Of a stretch of DNA of 64,000 nucleotides, positions 14,777 through 26,636 are shown piece by piece. The notes under the pieces were generated by a model that was not told the DNA's origin, did no database searches, and saw only the letters and a program-made list of their open reading frames with translations. The stretch is from Leucogyrophana mollusca (lineage: Eukaryota > Basidiomycota > Agaricomycetes > Boletales): NCBI GenBank assembly GCA_021014945.1, contig MU266443.1, forward strand, positions 21,632 to 85,631. The letters run 5' to 3'. The stretch's first letter is position 1; each line of letters starts with the position of its first letter. Made by a program: the position numbers and the translations under genes.

Positions 14777-16341
14777 TTACTCAAAGCTCGTCCTTTCTCC
14801 CATAGATGATCTTGTCGCAAGCCTTAGATCAGCAAGCGAAAACTCTGGTAGTGTCTGCTCCTCACGAGCAGCAGCCTGACGGAGATTGAGCACCATCCGC
14901 GATATCAATGTCACACTGATCGCTCGCAGAGGCGCAGACAGCATATATGACAGCCCCTGCCTCGATTCAGGCAGGCCAACGGAAGTGGCCAAACACGCTG
15001 TGGTCATGCTGAAGGAACCGTCAGGCGACTGTCGTATGGATACGGGTGAGTGCAGAGGGTTGAACTGACGTTACCATCACCGTGAAGTACCTCAGCGAGT
15101 CATTGAAAATATTCCTCACGAGGCGGGTTTGTCCAGTACGAACTATAAGATCACTGTGGTCAGTTCGCTTCCCCTCTGGCACCGCAGTGGTTGATCCGCG
15201 CGGCACATACATAACTGGAGACAGCGGCCGACGGTCAACAGAAATATAATAGCATCGAATCCAGCGAGCGTTCCGAACTCGATGTAGGCGAAGTCTGGGT
15301 TGACGCTAGCTAGGCGTAGGGTGCATGTTGAATTCGCGACGAACGGGGCCATGACTGTGGTGAGAAGTTAGCGAATGGGCTAATCATCAACGTGATCGCT
15401 GCTTACAGTTCCCTTCTTTACTTTCGAGGGCCCACCCGGATATCACCGACGCGTTATCGGCCTTGACTCGCACCTCAGCGAAATCAACGAGAGAACACAG
15501 GGGACGTACTATCACCAGTAGCGTCAACCCGATCTTGAACGCGGTTTTCCGTCCATACAGCGCGTAAGTCCGCATGGCCATGATCACTGAACACCAGTGA
15601 GACCATGTTAATCCGTAGGGACAGTGAAATGCGAACCTGATAATGGGAAGAGTAGGACCACAGACGTCCATAGCTGTATCTGAAACCAATCCTCGCAAAA
15701 CTATCGAAGAAATTCAGACGTATTTGTGGATGTCCGATGTTCAGTGACGCGGACCTTGAGAGGTGCATTTGACCAAATATAGACTGGAGGAACCAGATGA
15801 TCAGCATAAGCTTGAGGAATGAAGAGGGGAGGGGAACATACATGCTACACCTATGCCAATTTGTGTGATGTAGCCGTACCTCAGGATCAAATATGCGACA
15901 GATATTATTGAAAAGGGGCCATTCTGCGTTCGGTTAGCCTTCTTGTATGCACTGTGGGAGGTTCCTAGTACGGACCCAAATGTGCCGATACTGGTGTTCG
16001 CAATGGTTTAGATGAGCCTTTGCGTGTAACGAATAACCTCCACCTCACCTCTCTGGCTTCAGGTCAGCTTAAGGCTGGAGTAAAGTGTACCAGTACACTT
16101 ACCGAGGGAAAATTAAGATGGAATCATACACCAAGGCAAACGCACTCGAAACTGTTGCCGTCCATTCAGCGTGCTGGTTCAATGCGCAAAGGCTGTTACC
16201 CACCAACGAAGTACTGCAACGTACAAGGTCGGTTCGCGAATCGAATACACCCGGGACATGAAGTGGACGCACGTTGGAAGTCTGGGTGTCCGCCACATAT
16301 TGGTATAGGAGCTCCAGTTCTGCCTGCAGGGAGGTCGCCAT
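14777..16341 (-). CDS. DUF6533-type seven-helix membrane protein
   Basis: Integral membrane protein of the large, functionally unassigned DUF6533 family of Agaricomycetes. The ATG at 16341 opens MATSLQAELELLYQYVADTQ. The DUF6533 signature follows: SSAFALVYDSILIFPRE, then a helix PFSIISVAYLILRYGYITQ. Later helices include SWCSVIMAMRTYALYGR (the typical VxRxYALYGR loop), FGTLAGFDAIIFLLTVGR and VRNIFNDSLRYFTVM. The final exon has SVTLISRMVLNLRQAAA, matching the family's C-terminal SRxxLNLR motif, and ends at 14777. Several short introns are inferred. Receptor-like behaviour is often guessed for this family but is not demonstrated. Confidence 0.8.
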
Positions 16342-17500
16342 AGAGAAACACAATACGGGGGTCTAGTGGAAAATAGAACGCTGTGTTTATTAAGACTCGG
16401 AAGGGCTCAATCTACCGGGGGACCTGATTGATGATGATCAATGGTTCCCTCGGCGCCGTCTTTCTGTGAAAATACCATGGGAGTCGATTCACTTAATTTG
16501 ACCCTGGTGACCTCAGTGCGCTCTCCGTCCCGGGAGGCGGGCGATCCGACGCTCCATAGCCAGATACGCTTTCCAGATCCTGCAAGTTGGGATTTAGTTC
16601 GTTCTCGAGATGACAGACGCTAATGAGCGTCGACTCACCATATGCCAGCGCTGATTATGGAAACTGCAGTCAGGTTAGCATCAATGGCCATGTTCTCGCA
16701 GCTCGCTCACCTAACGCTCTGGTATGAAAGTGCAGATACCATCAAGTACACGATGTCGAAAGTCCAATTATAGGCTCGTGCCTTGCATAGGCTATGGCGA
16801 CGTGGGAGGCACTCACCCCACAGAACACGATCTGCAAGGACGTCCGTGACCGCGGATACCGATCTCACGGGTGCATAAACCACGACAACGCTCATTGTAT
16901 TGACTCGGAACCAGGCGCAGGCATGGCTACCGCTAGGAAACAAAGTGGCAGCTTCGTATTAACTGGGGGGGCTGTAGTTGACAGATGACGTGGTGAGAGA
17001 AGGAAGCTGGATGGAAATAGAGAGCCTCATTAATGGCATAGTCCGTGGATACGATCATGATGTGAGACAGGATGTTGCCCATAAAGAATATTCCTCTCCT
17101 AGAGATGACCCTCTGTTGCGCTTCGTAGTCCTCTTGTCACGGTGGCGCACATTGGAGAACAAATGACACCTTGTACTTATGCACGAGCACGCACGTGTGC
17201 CTGAAACCTCCGCACGACACCGAATGTACGATGTCGAAATCGATCGCGTACTTTTCCGGGCGCTCGTGCTGTGGGGTCGGGTCGCACTGGCGGAGGTCGC
17301 GACATGAGGGTAGTGGATGGACGATATGGGCGAGCGGACCGTGCCGTGGTTATGGTATGTACATTAAAAGGGCGAAATTTAACCTTTTGATGTACAGCTG
17401 TTTCCGAAGGCCTTGTCCAGCTCGTCCGAATATGCGGTTTTTAATTCAAAAAATGTGAATAATTTGAGAAATCGAAGAAAGCCAGAAAACATCACTGAAT
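16342..17500. other. Gene-poor stretch, no gene recognised
   Basis: No exon chain could be built. A minus-strand stretch near 16943-16560 has hydrophobic fragments such as FDIVYLMVSALSYQ, which might be a relic of another membrane-protein gene, but no DUF6533 signature is visible. The right end borders the inverted-repeat element. Confidence 0.35.
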
Positions 17501-17536
17501 GAGGCCCCCTGAAGCTCCCTCATATGTCTGTCCGGA
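17501..17536 (+). repeat. Left terminal inverted repeat of the 773-bp element
   Basis: Pairs with 18238-18273 in reverse complement, with one mismatch (T versus C in the CTCCC(T/C)CATATG part). Confidence 0.85.
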
Positions 17537-17557
17537 CCAACCCCCAAAATCCGGTCT

Positions 17558-18250
17558 CAAATATGCTATCTTTTGGGGGTCAAATATGCTATCTCGGACA
17601 GACATGTCACATATAACAGTGTGACATATGTGACTCCACTGCCAAAGCGTGACAGGAGTGGGTGGTGCAACAGAGGTATACCAGAACGGCGCGCAGGGCT
17701 GTATTCAGCAGGAAAACGAACCAGCGAACATACAAGAGAGACCCGGGCTACTTTTTAGTAATATTCCCCCGAAATTTTTAGTGTCGGCAACTTCTCCTTC
17801 ACAGCTGGCCTAGTGAGAGCCTTCCAGTGAACAACAGCACTCACGGATTTGTGCCAACGAGAGCCTTCTTGACAAGGTGGTAGAGGACACCACTGGCGGG
17901 TGCGTGTGTGTGCAGATCGTGCTGATGATACAGTCGAGTGAATGTGGGGGAGGATTCTTCGGCTTCGGATGACTCGTCGTGGTTGGTGCGTTCCTTTGAG
18001 CGCGTTACACAAGCGTTAGCAATATTCAACACAACGGACATGAAAAAACAATACTGACCGTACTTTATGGTACAAAGACTTGTAAAGATAGGTCGGTCAA
18101 GGTTTGGCAGGACCATGTGGGTCCGGGGTGCCAGCCCCAAATATGCTAATTCCGGACAGACCTCCGCCGATTTTTGCCCCAAATATGCTATCTCTGGACA
18201 GACATTTTGTCATTTTTCGCCCTCAAATATGCTAATTTCCGGACAGACAT
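17558..18250 (+). repeat. Five subterminal CAAATATGCTA / GGACAGAC motifs
   Basis: CAAATATGCTA occurs at 17558, 17581, 18138, 18180 and 18224, always on the plus strand. The last four are each followed after about 5-6 nt by GGACAGAC. The copies cluster at both ends of the element: two on the left spaced 23 bp, three on the right spaced 42 and 44 bp. They fill little of its middle. Confidence 0.8.
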
Positions 18251-18273
18251 ATGGGGGAGCTTCAGGGGGCCTC
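18238..18273 (-). repeat. Right terminal inverted repeat of the 773-bp element
   Basis: Reverse complement of the left terminus. It reads GGACAGACATATGGGGGAGC and then TTCAGGGGGCCTC toward the outside. Confidence 0.85.
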
Positions 18274-21200
18274 GAAAAAACCCCAGACGCCTCAAACGAA
18301 CCATCCACGCCTGAGATGAACGCCCCGCACCTCAAACGATCACCAAGTCTTTCGGTGATCTCCTTTATCTTGTTTTCTTATTTATTTCTCTGTCTTGATA
18401 CTCCTTAATACATTTCTTGGGATCTAAGACTCGATTAAGGGCTAATACAAGAACAATTTAAGATATCGAATCTACTTAATCAAGGAGCTCTCTCCTTAGT
18501 AGAAACCGTCTTAAATCTCCTTAAATACAATTCTAAGACCTTCTAAGGACATTTAAGGTGCATCAAGAAGCGTGTAGTTTTCCTGATGCAAATACAAGGA
18601 AAACGTGGATGGTTCCAGAAAGAATATAAAGTACGCGCATCGTGATGCCAATAGCAATGGGGCGACGAAAGGTGAACGGTTGCCGATGGTGATATGGGAG
18701 AGTGGGCAGAAGGAAGCTGGAATACAACACCAACTCGCTGGGCTCTGTACCTGGGGTGTCTCCGGCACCCAAATTCTTCAAGCGACGATCTCGGGAAGGC
18801 CGGGTTGCGATTATAGGTCGAGAATTTGAAACTAACCGTGTGTAAAAGCACATCGCCTTCAGTACGACAAGACGACTGATGGTCTGCACGCACAGGAAGT
18901 TCAATTTTGGACTTCTTATCAACAGATCGATCTGATGAGTTCACAGGAATTCATCAATTTACGATAAAAAGACATGGCTTACATCACTGGTAGACCATGT
19001 CGCGATCCCCACACTGGCGGGTCGGTTTCAGGCTAAAAAAATATTGAAGAGGGATGAAGTCAACGACGAAACTATTAACGTGGATATCTCGGGGTGGCAT
19101 GCAGAGATCGGAGCGGTCCGATCCCGCAGAACTATTGGTGTGAGGTCAGATTGATGAGTACCAGAAACCCCCCTGTTGGGGATGGGCTTGCTGGGGACGG
19201 GTATATGAGACCTAAAATCACAGTTAATACTTATTGTATACTTATGGTCTATTGAGTGACGGCCCGAGGTGAACTGCGCAGTTTGTGGTCGAAGATGAAG
19301 TCCATGACACTGAATATTAGCAAGGGTGGTTTCAGCTTTACAAACCTCCCAGGCAGAGCGAATGGCGAGGAAGAAACTAAGTCTTGCAATCTTAATGTAA
19401 AGCTTATGTAATGAGGACGCACTGCGTGACATCGTTACCCTCGAACAAGGATCGCCATAAGCATGGCTCGAGATATTCGAAGGACAGGGTTTTGTTGTTA
19501 GGGAAGGAGTTCTGTTGCTGAGCAGCGGGGTCCGAGTCCGCCAGGACGTTGCTCGTCTGCCCGGCGGTGCGTACGAGTAATCCAGTGGATGTATCCAGCA
19601 CTCCTATCCACTCTGTGATGCTCACCCGATCCACCACCGTGACAGACACTGCCGTCTTCCGTTCAATCGCCTTCTCCATGCGATCAACGCATCTTTATTC
19701 CTGTTAGTGGGCAGCATCAATGTGCGCCGGAAGATATACCCTACCTTTGCAATTCGAGCTTGGGTGAAGGCTGCGTTGACCTTCGGTTTTTCTTGACCAA
19801 TTCTCCAACCTGTTTGAAGCGTCCGATGAAAGCCTCGAAATCTTGTTTAATTTAAATGGTGTTCTACATAGGTGGGTAGAATTCATCCGTGGTCGAGAAA
19901 GCTAAATAGCGACGTACCTTGACGACTGTGGAAACCCTAGTCAACATAGATAGAATGTCGTTGGCTGGCTTAAGAGAAACTAGCTTCTTGGCGACGTTGT
20001 CGTTAAGCATTCGTACTGTGTCGTCTAAAAAGCACACGACATTGTGGTGATTTGTCTGCGCCACTTATAGCCTCAACCCAAAACATGTTCCGTATTTTTA
20101 GAACGAAATCAAAAATCTACCCACATTCGCTTCCATGCTCGGAGTTGAGCTCAAATCTAAGGGGCAGATGGAGAGCAGAAGTGAGCTTCAGGTGGGGGGA
20201 GAACATGCTGGGCATAAGACTAAATCCATGATTCCGCGTGTAAACCTTGTGCCGCAGGCCATCTTCGCAGGTTTCATGACTTCCGCCGCATGCGAAAAAG
20301 GGAACGCGGCTCTTCACCTCATTTTGACAGCAGGCCAGCACACCAGCTCTTGACCCTACGGAGTCATAACCTCGTATTTAGTAAAGATATGCGACATCAC
20401 ATAACGATGGGAACCAGGATCTAGATTGACCTCGGTTCCCGAAGACCGACGGCGGATTAGCTTCGAGAACACGGGTTTCGGAGACGTGAGAGGATCACAG
20501 TGTTGAGCAATATTCCTGCATGGGGGTGGGTCTCTGGAAATGGCATTACCTGGCACGGTGTGGAAAATATAGTGTCGATGAGCTCACTTGGGTTGCACCC
20601 TCTTTTTGAGGTGTACGGCAAGTCACAGAAGCACTTGGAAGGGGAGCATTCTCTGAATGGGTGTTTTCTTGGCCATCTTTGGGGCTGTAATGAACACTTA
20701 GCATCCTCCTGTACAAGAATCGAGGGCGATGGCCGTGGGAGACATCATGTTTTATCGCAAATGGGGACAGTGAGCTCTCCTGCCTGTAAAGAGGCGCACC
20801 ACACCCCAAAGCACCCCAAAGCAGTTCGGGCAGGAGCCGCCACTCTCCCGACAAGATCCCCCAAGGATGTCACCCTCAAGGGTAAGTCAAGGGTAAGTGC
20901 TGATACCACCGTTGAGCGTGCCTCCGCAACCTTCTACACAAGCACTCTGAGGTAAGCAATAAAGCTATTTGAGATGTATAGCCCCTCACCCTGCGAGCAG
21001 AATGGTGCGCGGTCGTGGATCTGTATCTTAACGCGGTGGCCAAGCTTACAGTCGTCAGCCATCTCGTGTGGGCGGCGACTGCGGCTTTTCACAAGACGGA
21101 GATGTTGCGTGATACAATTCAGTACAGATGTGACACGAGCATGAAAACAATATCCCCGGGACTCATGATGGTCTCCGTGAAGTGATACACATTGTCCGCA

Positions 21201-22178
21201 TAGCCATCTGGACTGTGATACGTTCTGATATGTTAGCGGGGCCTTGGTAGTTAGCACCTGCGCTGCGCACAACAAGACGCTATCCATGACCCAGAGCTCG
21301 CACAGCCACGTACACTGCGGGCGCGGTTCGCACTGGGCATCTGGTAACCCATCCTGCCATACCCAGCCCATAACTTCTTTGCGAGAGGTGTTTCCTTGCG
21401 GAGAGAAAGACCTCTACTAGTAGTAGGAGGTCTGTGGGGCATGTACTCGTTGGGGTTGCGAAACATTTGGAAGAGAGAGGAGCCGACAAGAACGATCGAC
21501 GGGCTGAGTAATAGTGCGTGCACTCACCGAGTGGACCCTGCTTCCAGCTGGAATCGCTATCTCTCCAAGTCCCTCGACTAGTCGGAGATGAGAAGCGCAT
21601 TCTTGCTTGTCGACTACCAGTCCCGTGAGAGTGGACCCTCCTGAGGTCGGTGTACCTGCATCCCAGAGACAAGACGAGAGGCAGAAGGTGCCCGAATCGA
21701 TAGTAGTCCTTGGTCGTAGGCGGGAGGTTTATAATGCGAGGCTGCTTACGTGTAAGGAACCAGGAAAGCTTGTTCGTTGGAAATTCCGTTAGTTCTGAGT
21801 AAAGGGTATAGAGGACAATGTGCAGCTACACTCAGGTCCTCCAGTTACAATTGCAAAGAGTGAGAGATAAGTTTAAAGATAGTCCAACCTTCTGTGCCAC
21901 AAGTCGCCAGCTCGCCACTTATTTTGTCGATGGATTATGGGTCAATTTATGGCGCTTGCTGTGCACTTATGACATTTATGATTTGGCGCGTTAGCGCCCA
22001 TCGCTCCATCTGCTATAAAACTGTCATCAATGCAATCGAGGTGTGCGGGAATTGCGTAGTTCATCCGTGCCTCTACTCGAAAGCACCTAGAACCTGTTGT
22101 AGTCACCCTCAGTTCTCTCAAACAAGATGGAAGAGGGGCGGACTCTCCGGAAGTAAGTGCAGCACGACAGCCCCATAC
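18274..22178. other. Long region without a recognisable gene
   Basis: Nearly 4 kb between the inverted-repeat element and the GH99-like gene. AT-rich sequence near 18400-18590 has repeated CTTAAAT/TCTAAG-like words and ends in TTTTCCTGATGC at 18578-18589, the same 12-mer that bounds the insertion at 63.2-63.5 kb. Minus-strand fragments at 21.25-21.67 kb and 19.4-20.06 kb look partly coding but could not be joined into one frame or linked to a family. Either an unfamiliar multi-exon gene or decayed sequence is possible. Confidence 0.35.
19404..20064 (-). other. Possible helical coding fragment, family unknown
   Basis: Three adjacent minus-strand stretches look protein-like. The first holds DDTVRMLNDNVAKKLVSLKP and ends at a good GT donor near 19920. 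The second, in a different frame after an AG acceptor, reads DFEAFIGRFKQVGELVKKNR. The third (19679-19404) begins MEKAIERKTAVSVTVVDRVS. The first two are amphipathic and helix-rich, a little like the N-terminal helical region of fungal STAND/NLR proteins, but no nucleotide-binding motif is nearby. This may be part of a decayed gene. Identity is not claimed. Confidence 0.22.
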
Positions 22179-25100
22179 ATGGCCACGGTCCTTGACCAGA
22201 GACTGATTGTACGTGATCCCACAAGGGCGAACCCAAAGACTATTCAAGATAAATTCCTTGTCGGATATCAGGGATGGTGAGCACCGTTCCCCTCGAAAGG
22301 CGATGGCTGAGGCCATGTCAGGCCTTTGCGACGAGCGTCACATTATCGAAGGATATTGAGTCGAATGACGGCTAATCCTGTCACACAGGTTTACGTGTGC
22401 AGGAGACGGTGAACCGGTTGGCCCAGGTTAGTATGGGCACTGCTCTCTGTATGGTCCTCGCCTGCATGCTCATCTATGCAGGTCACCACGGCTGGCTGCA
22501 CTGGTTTAACTACCCGGTCCCAGACGGCGGTCGTCCGAACACTGACCTCTGGCCTGATGTATCAGAGTACTCTCCTTCAGAGCTCTATCCGGCCCCCGGG
22601 TTGAAGTATGCTAATGGTGATCAAGTGTTCTTGTTTTCATCGCGGCATCCGAAGACTGTTCGAAGGTACGCTCACTCAATTTGAATGCACGTTCTTCCCA
22701 CAGACTTCCCATAGACACTTCCACTGGATGGCCCTTCATGGTGTCGACGGCGCGTTTCTTCAACGCTTCGCGGGGCAATGTGACGTGGAAGCCGGCAATG
22801 AAGGTATCCTGCGCATTAGAGACGAAGTCGGCGACCAGGTCAGGGAGGCAGCAGAGCAAGAGGGCCGAGTCTTTGCTATAATGTACGCGACTTTGATCCT
22901 ACCCTTGTTTGACGTTTGCTAACGACTTTCGAACATAGGTATGACGTTTCAGGCGTCTCTCCTGACCGCATTCAGCGTGTGCTAGAGCGAGACTGGGTCC
23001 ATCTCATGCGCGACAAGTGTTTACTGGACAGCCCAAACTATCTACGGGAGAAAGGCAAACCTGTTGTTGCACTCTGGGGCATGTACAAGTTACAATTCTC
23101 TTCAATCCCTGTACTCAATCTACTTTCCTAGGATTTGGATTCAACGACCGCAATCACTCTCCTGCCGTTGTCCGTGCGATTGTCAGTTTCTTCCGGAGTG
23201 CGACCCCAGGGGGTGTGTATATTGTGGCAGGCACTCCTGCGCACTGGCGTACATCCGTTTCGGATGCCGACAGGAACCCTGAATTTGTCGATGTGTGGTT
23301 GAATGAATTTGATGCGATCTGTCCTTGGACTGTTGGACGATATGGGAACGAAGACGACGCCGATCGATTTGCAGAGGAGAAGATCAAGGGGGATGTTGAT
23401 CTTCTGAAGAAGAGGGCAGAGGAAGGCGGAAAGAAGGTGGACTATATGCCTGTGATCCTTCCAGGGGGCAGTGTGAGTCTTCTCGTTTCCTTACATTGTT
23501 CAGATTGCGATATCTTTTTGATCAGGGATATAACTTGTCCGAGGGCAAGTGGGGGTTTAATGACATTAAGAGGAACGGTGGGCGATTCTTATGGAAGCAG
23601 ATATTCAACGCACGCCGGGCAGGCGTCAGAACAATATACGGTGCAATGTGGGATGAGTGAGTGCATATCGTCTCGATGCTCCTTGAAAGCAACCGAGCGC
23701 GCATCCTTCTTTAGGTATGACGAAGGAACCGCCTACATGCCCGTGGTTCCTAACAAGAGCATGCTTCCTGTTCACGACAAGTACCAGTTCATGGCGCTCG
23801 ACGAGGACGGGTATGACCTCCCGTCAGATTGGTACATGCGTATCTGCGGGTTCGCGGGAGAAGCACTCCGTGGCGAACGCAGGCTCCATGAGACCTTCCC
23901 CGTCAAGGAACTGCAGGACTATTGGGGTACGAGACCGAGATACGAAGAAAAGGAAGAGAAGCCACCGGCTGAGGAGGCAGAGAAGGCGTATCGAGAATGG
24001 ATGGCTACTCAAGCACCAAAGGAGGCGGATGAAGTTCCACCGCCTCCCTATTCGCTAGAAGCAGAACAGCAGCCACAGCAGCAACCTACCACAACTTCTG
24101 CGGGACCCTCCGGTTCTGTATCAAGTGTGCGACCGCTCCCGGCGCCAAGTGAGGTGCGCAGTCCGTCCGCGACGGTGGTCATGCCACCCATGTCCAGCCG
24201 ACCATCACCTTCAGCTCCTAGTGCCCGCCCCCCTTCGGTTGACAAGTCTTCTCGACCACCAATATCCCTTCCGGTCGAAGCTAATATACGGCCGCCCTCG
24301 ACGTCTCCTCTGCCAGCTAGCTCGTCGCGGGTATCGTCTCCACATCACAGTGTGAATTCCCTCGCAGACGACTTCAGCCGTCAGCGAATCTCGACCTCCC
24401 AAACTCCTCACCCTCCCCCTCCCCGACTCTCGTCCAAACCCATTTTAGAGGTTCCCACTGGTGACATGAAGCGGGCACCCTCGCCTATGTCGACTCCAGG
24501 TCCAAGCCTCCCCCCGCACACGAGCTCTCACCACCCGCCTCCCGTCTCTCACACAACCCGCCCATCCCTCAGTCCACAACCAAATCCCGGGCAGATGTCT
24601 CAGTCGTCGCACCGTCCTCCCGATCACAGCATGTACGGAGCCTCAGCTATGCCTAGCCCCACCCTAGAGTGGCCGCTCAGACCCCCTCATGGACCCCCCG
24701 CACACTACGATCCACAATTTGACTATCAAAGAAATAATATATACCCTCAGCCACAGCAGTGGGGCGGCTGGGCACCACCAAGCAGCCCTCCTGCTGGATA
24801 CCCTTTCAACTATCCCTATTCTCCTGGCTCCCCGAACCACGGCCCGCCTCATCACCCGTCGCCGCCACCTCATTTCGGGCCGCAGGGGCCACCTCCTGCT
24901 GTTCCTCCAAGTGCGTCAGACATTTTCCGCGTGCAATCAGAACTGCTAACATGACGGACGGTGATTAGGACCGTATGGTGGATCTATGCCGTCGCCTCCG
25001 TTGCACCCGCAATATCCCAACTACGTACCTTATCAGCAGCCCGGCCCCCAGCCTTTCAACGGCGGTGGTGGAGGTTTCGCGGGCCGTGCGCGGAGCGCTG

Positions 25101-25252
25101 TTGACGGGGTTGTCGGGCAGGAGACAAGAAGGCAACTTGAGAAGAGTGTCGAGTCGCTGGCACAGAGTAAGCCATCCTTGTACCAGGTGGCCGCATCCTG
25201 CTGATGCCTAATTTTCGTAGCTGGGTCAAAGTTATTGAACAAGTTCAAGTAG
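22179..25252 (+). CDS. GH71/GH99-like protein with long proline-rich C-terminal tail, 841 aa
   Basis: The catalytic-type N-terminal half (about residues 1-400) resembles the GH99/GH71-like 'xylosidase/arabinosidase' group. Motifs are DKFLVGYQGWFTCAGDGEPV, GHHGWLHWFNYPVPDGG, VFLFSSRHPKTVRRHFHWM, GVDGAFLQRF, GGVYIVAGTPAHWR and YMPVILPGGSGYNLSEG. Exons 22179-22276, 22389-22426, 22482-22665, 22715-22882, 22939-23078, 23132-23472, 23526-23656, 23715-24910, 24969-25166 and 25221-25252 sum to 842 codons. From about residue 420 the protein turns into low-complexity Pro/Ser/His sequence (EVPPPPYSLEAEQQPQQQP and so on), then a glycine run and a basic end LLNKFK. No signal peptide is visible at MATVLDQRLIV, so the protein may be intracellular. 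Intron 5 (23079-23131) needs a GC donor to keep the frame into GFGFNDRNHSP. Substrate is unknown. Confidence 0.9.
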
Positions 25253-25581
25253 ACCAGATGATGGTTTACTGGCGCATATGTTGGACTCGCTTGCGGTTAG
25301 GCGAACTGTAAATTGACTTAGTGATTTTGAACGGATATTTGGGCTCCTACCAGTAGACTAGACACCAGAATGAACATTTCTTGTATCGATCCGAGTTCAA
25401 GTGTGTAGGGAAACGAGAGCAACGTCGTATATCCAATAGTCAGAATGGAGGTAGTAGTCTCAGTACTTGCGGTACGCGGCAAGGCACGAGACGCGTACAG
25501 GGACGCGTACATACAGCCAAACACCAGTAATCTTTCCACTTTCAACATCTGCCTTGCCATGTCTTTCCGTTTACGACGACC
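25253..25581. other. Intergenic, no gene seen
   Basis: Short spacer between two co-oriented genes, holding the 3' end of the GH99-like transcript and the APC11 promoter. No coding signal. Confidence 0.5.
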
Positions 25582-26002
25582 ATGAAGGTCCACGTCAAGC
25601 ATTGGAGTGCAGTCGCCCAGTGGCGGTGGAATACCGGAAACTCAGAAGAAGACGATGAGGGAGACGTTTGCGGAATATGCAGAGTCCCGTTCGAGGGCTG
25701 TTGCCCTTCCTGCAAAATGCCTGGCGACGATTGCCCACTCAGTGCGCGCTCTCTTTCTTCCGTCCGAAACGCTGCCGCAGCTTTTCGTGCTAACATCTTC
25801 GTGTAGTTTGGGGTGAATGCAGCCACGTATTCCATATGCACTGCTTGCTCAAGTGGATCGGGACCGCAGCGTCGAAACAGCAGTGCCCAATGGACCGTCG
25901 GACTTGGGGTTTGTCATAATCTTCGTTGCACCTCCCTACTTTGACTAATTTACCTGTTCAGTCACTGCTGAACGGAAAGTAAATAGCAACGACAGAAGCT
26001 GA
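25582..26002 (+). CDS. apc11: Anaphase-promoting complex subunit 11 (RING-H2), 100 aa
   Basis: Catalytic RING subunit of the APC/C ubiquitin ligase, which recruits the E2 and drives mitotic exit. Exons are 25582-25741, 25807-25908 and 25962-26002, exactly 101 codons. The start MKVHVKHWSAVAQWRWNTG is the conserved cullin-binding strand. Zinc ligands follow: CGICRVPFEGCCPSCKMPGD, DCPLIWGECSHVFHMHC, LLKWIGTAASKQQCPMDRR. The last ligand position is Asp (CPMD) rather than Cys, as in Rbx1 and, from memory, in fission yeast Apc11, so it is not a defect. The C-terminus is a short polar extension (VTAERKVNSNDRS). Length is typical for a fungal APC11. Confidence 0.95.
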
Positions 26003-26636
26003 CCATGATCTGGTCCCCACCCTTATCGCGTCCTTCCCCATACCAGCTGTATCGATATTCGAATCTCTTCACTGTATCCTACATTTGCGAGGGCCATTTT
26101 GGTCAGGCAACGAACAGCACCCATGGGTATCATGACTCCGGCGGGTTGCGTATGAACGATCCGATTCTGTGAATATACACTAGTAATACAGGGCGACTAA
26201 CCAACAATCACCCATATAAATGCCTTTCATCTTTGAGGGGATCCACATCGAACCATTGTACAAGAGACATAAAACAAGACAAAAGGAGGGGCAAAAAGAA
26301 TAGAAAAACTGATCATCTGGAGATGCTCTAACGTACATTGTAACGCGTTGTCGACAGCGGCGGTGACCAACAGTCCAAGGGCGAACCATAAATAATTCTG
26401 GGTACAAGCACAGAGAGTAGTGAAGTTGTTTGGAATGGACGCGAGGCGATTGAGTGTCTAGGCGATGCTAGAGTATGACAAAACAGCGTTACCCAGAAGG
26501 AAAGAACGGATGTGCATATCTAGATAGAGACGAAGCGGGTCGCAGGTGGACATGATAGGTCGTGACGAATCAAATTAAACGGGACCGGGCCAATGACTTT
26601 TGTTTCCTTCCTTTGCGTTTATGGATCGAGGGGGCA
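26003..26636. other. Intergenic between convergent APC11 and PSP1 genes
   Basis: No coding exon is supported. It should carry the 3' ends of both transcripts. Confidence 0.5.

Larger units (their letters stand above)
17501..18273. mobile_element. Non-autonomous DNA-transposon-like element, 773 bp, long terminal inverted repeats
   Basis: The left end starts GAGGCCCCCTGAAGCTCCCT and the right end is its reverse complement. The match runs about 36 bp with one mismatch and continues inward through the GTCTGTCCGGA block. Just inside the ends lie five same-orientation copies of CAAATATGCTA; four are followed within a few bases by GGACAGAC. There is no open reading frame that looks like a transposase. 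The flanks (CACTGAAT left, GAAAAAAC right) give no obvious target-site duplication, so the superfamily cannot be assigned. Repeated subterminal motifs of this kind commonly serve as transposase binding sites in non-autonomous elements; that reading is inference. Confidence 0.8.

Noticed and set aside
18328..18352. Hairpin GATCACC...GGTGATC as a terminator or regulatory site
   Set aside because: A single 7-bp stem in gene-poor eukaryotic DNA has no interpretable role and could be chance.
25880..25910. Loss of a zinc ligand in APC11 (CPMD instead of CPMC)
   Set aside because: Asp at this position is known in Rbx1 and, as recalled, in fission yeast Apc11, so it is a natural ligand variant.
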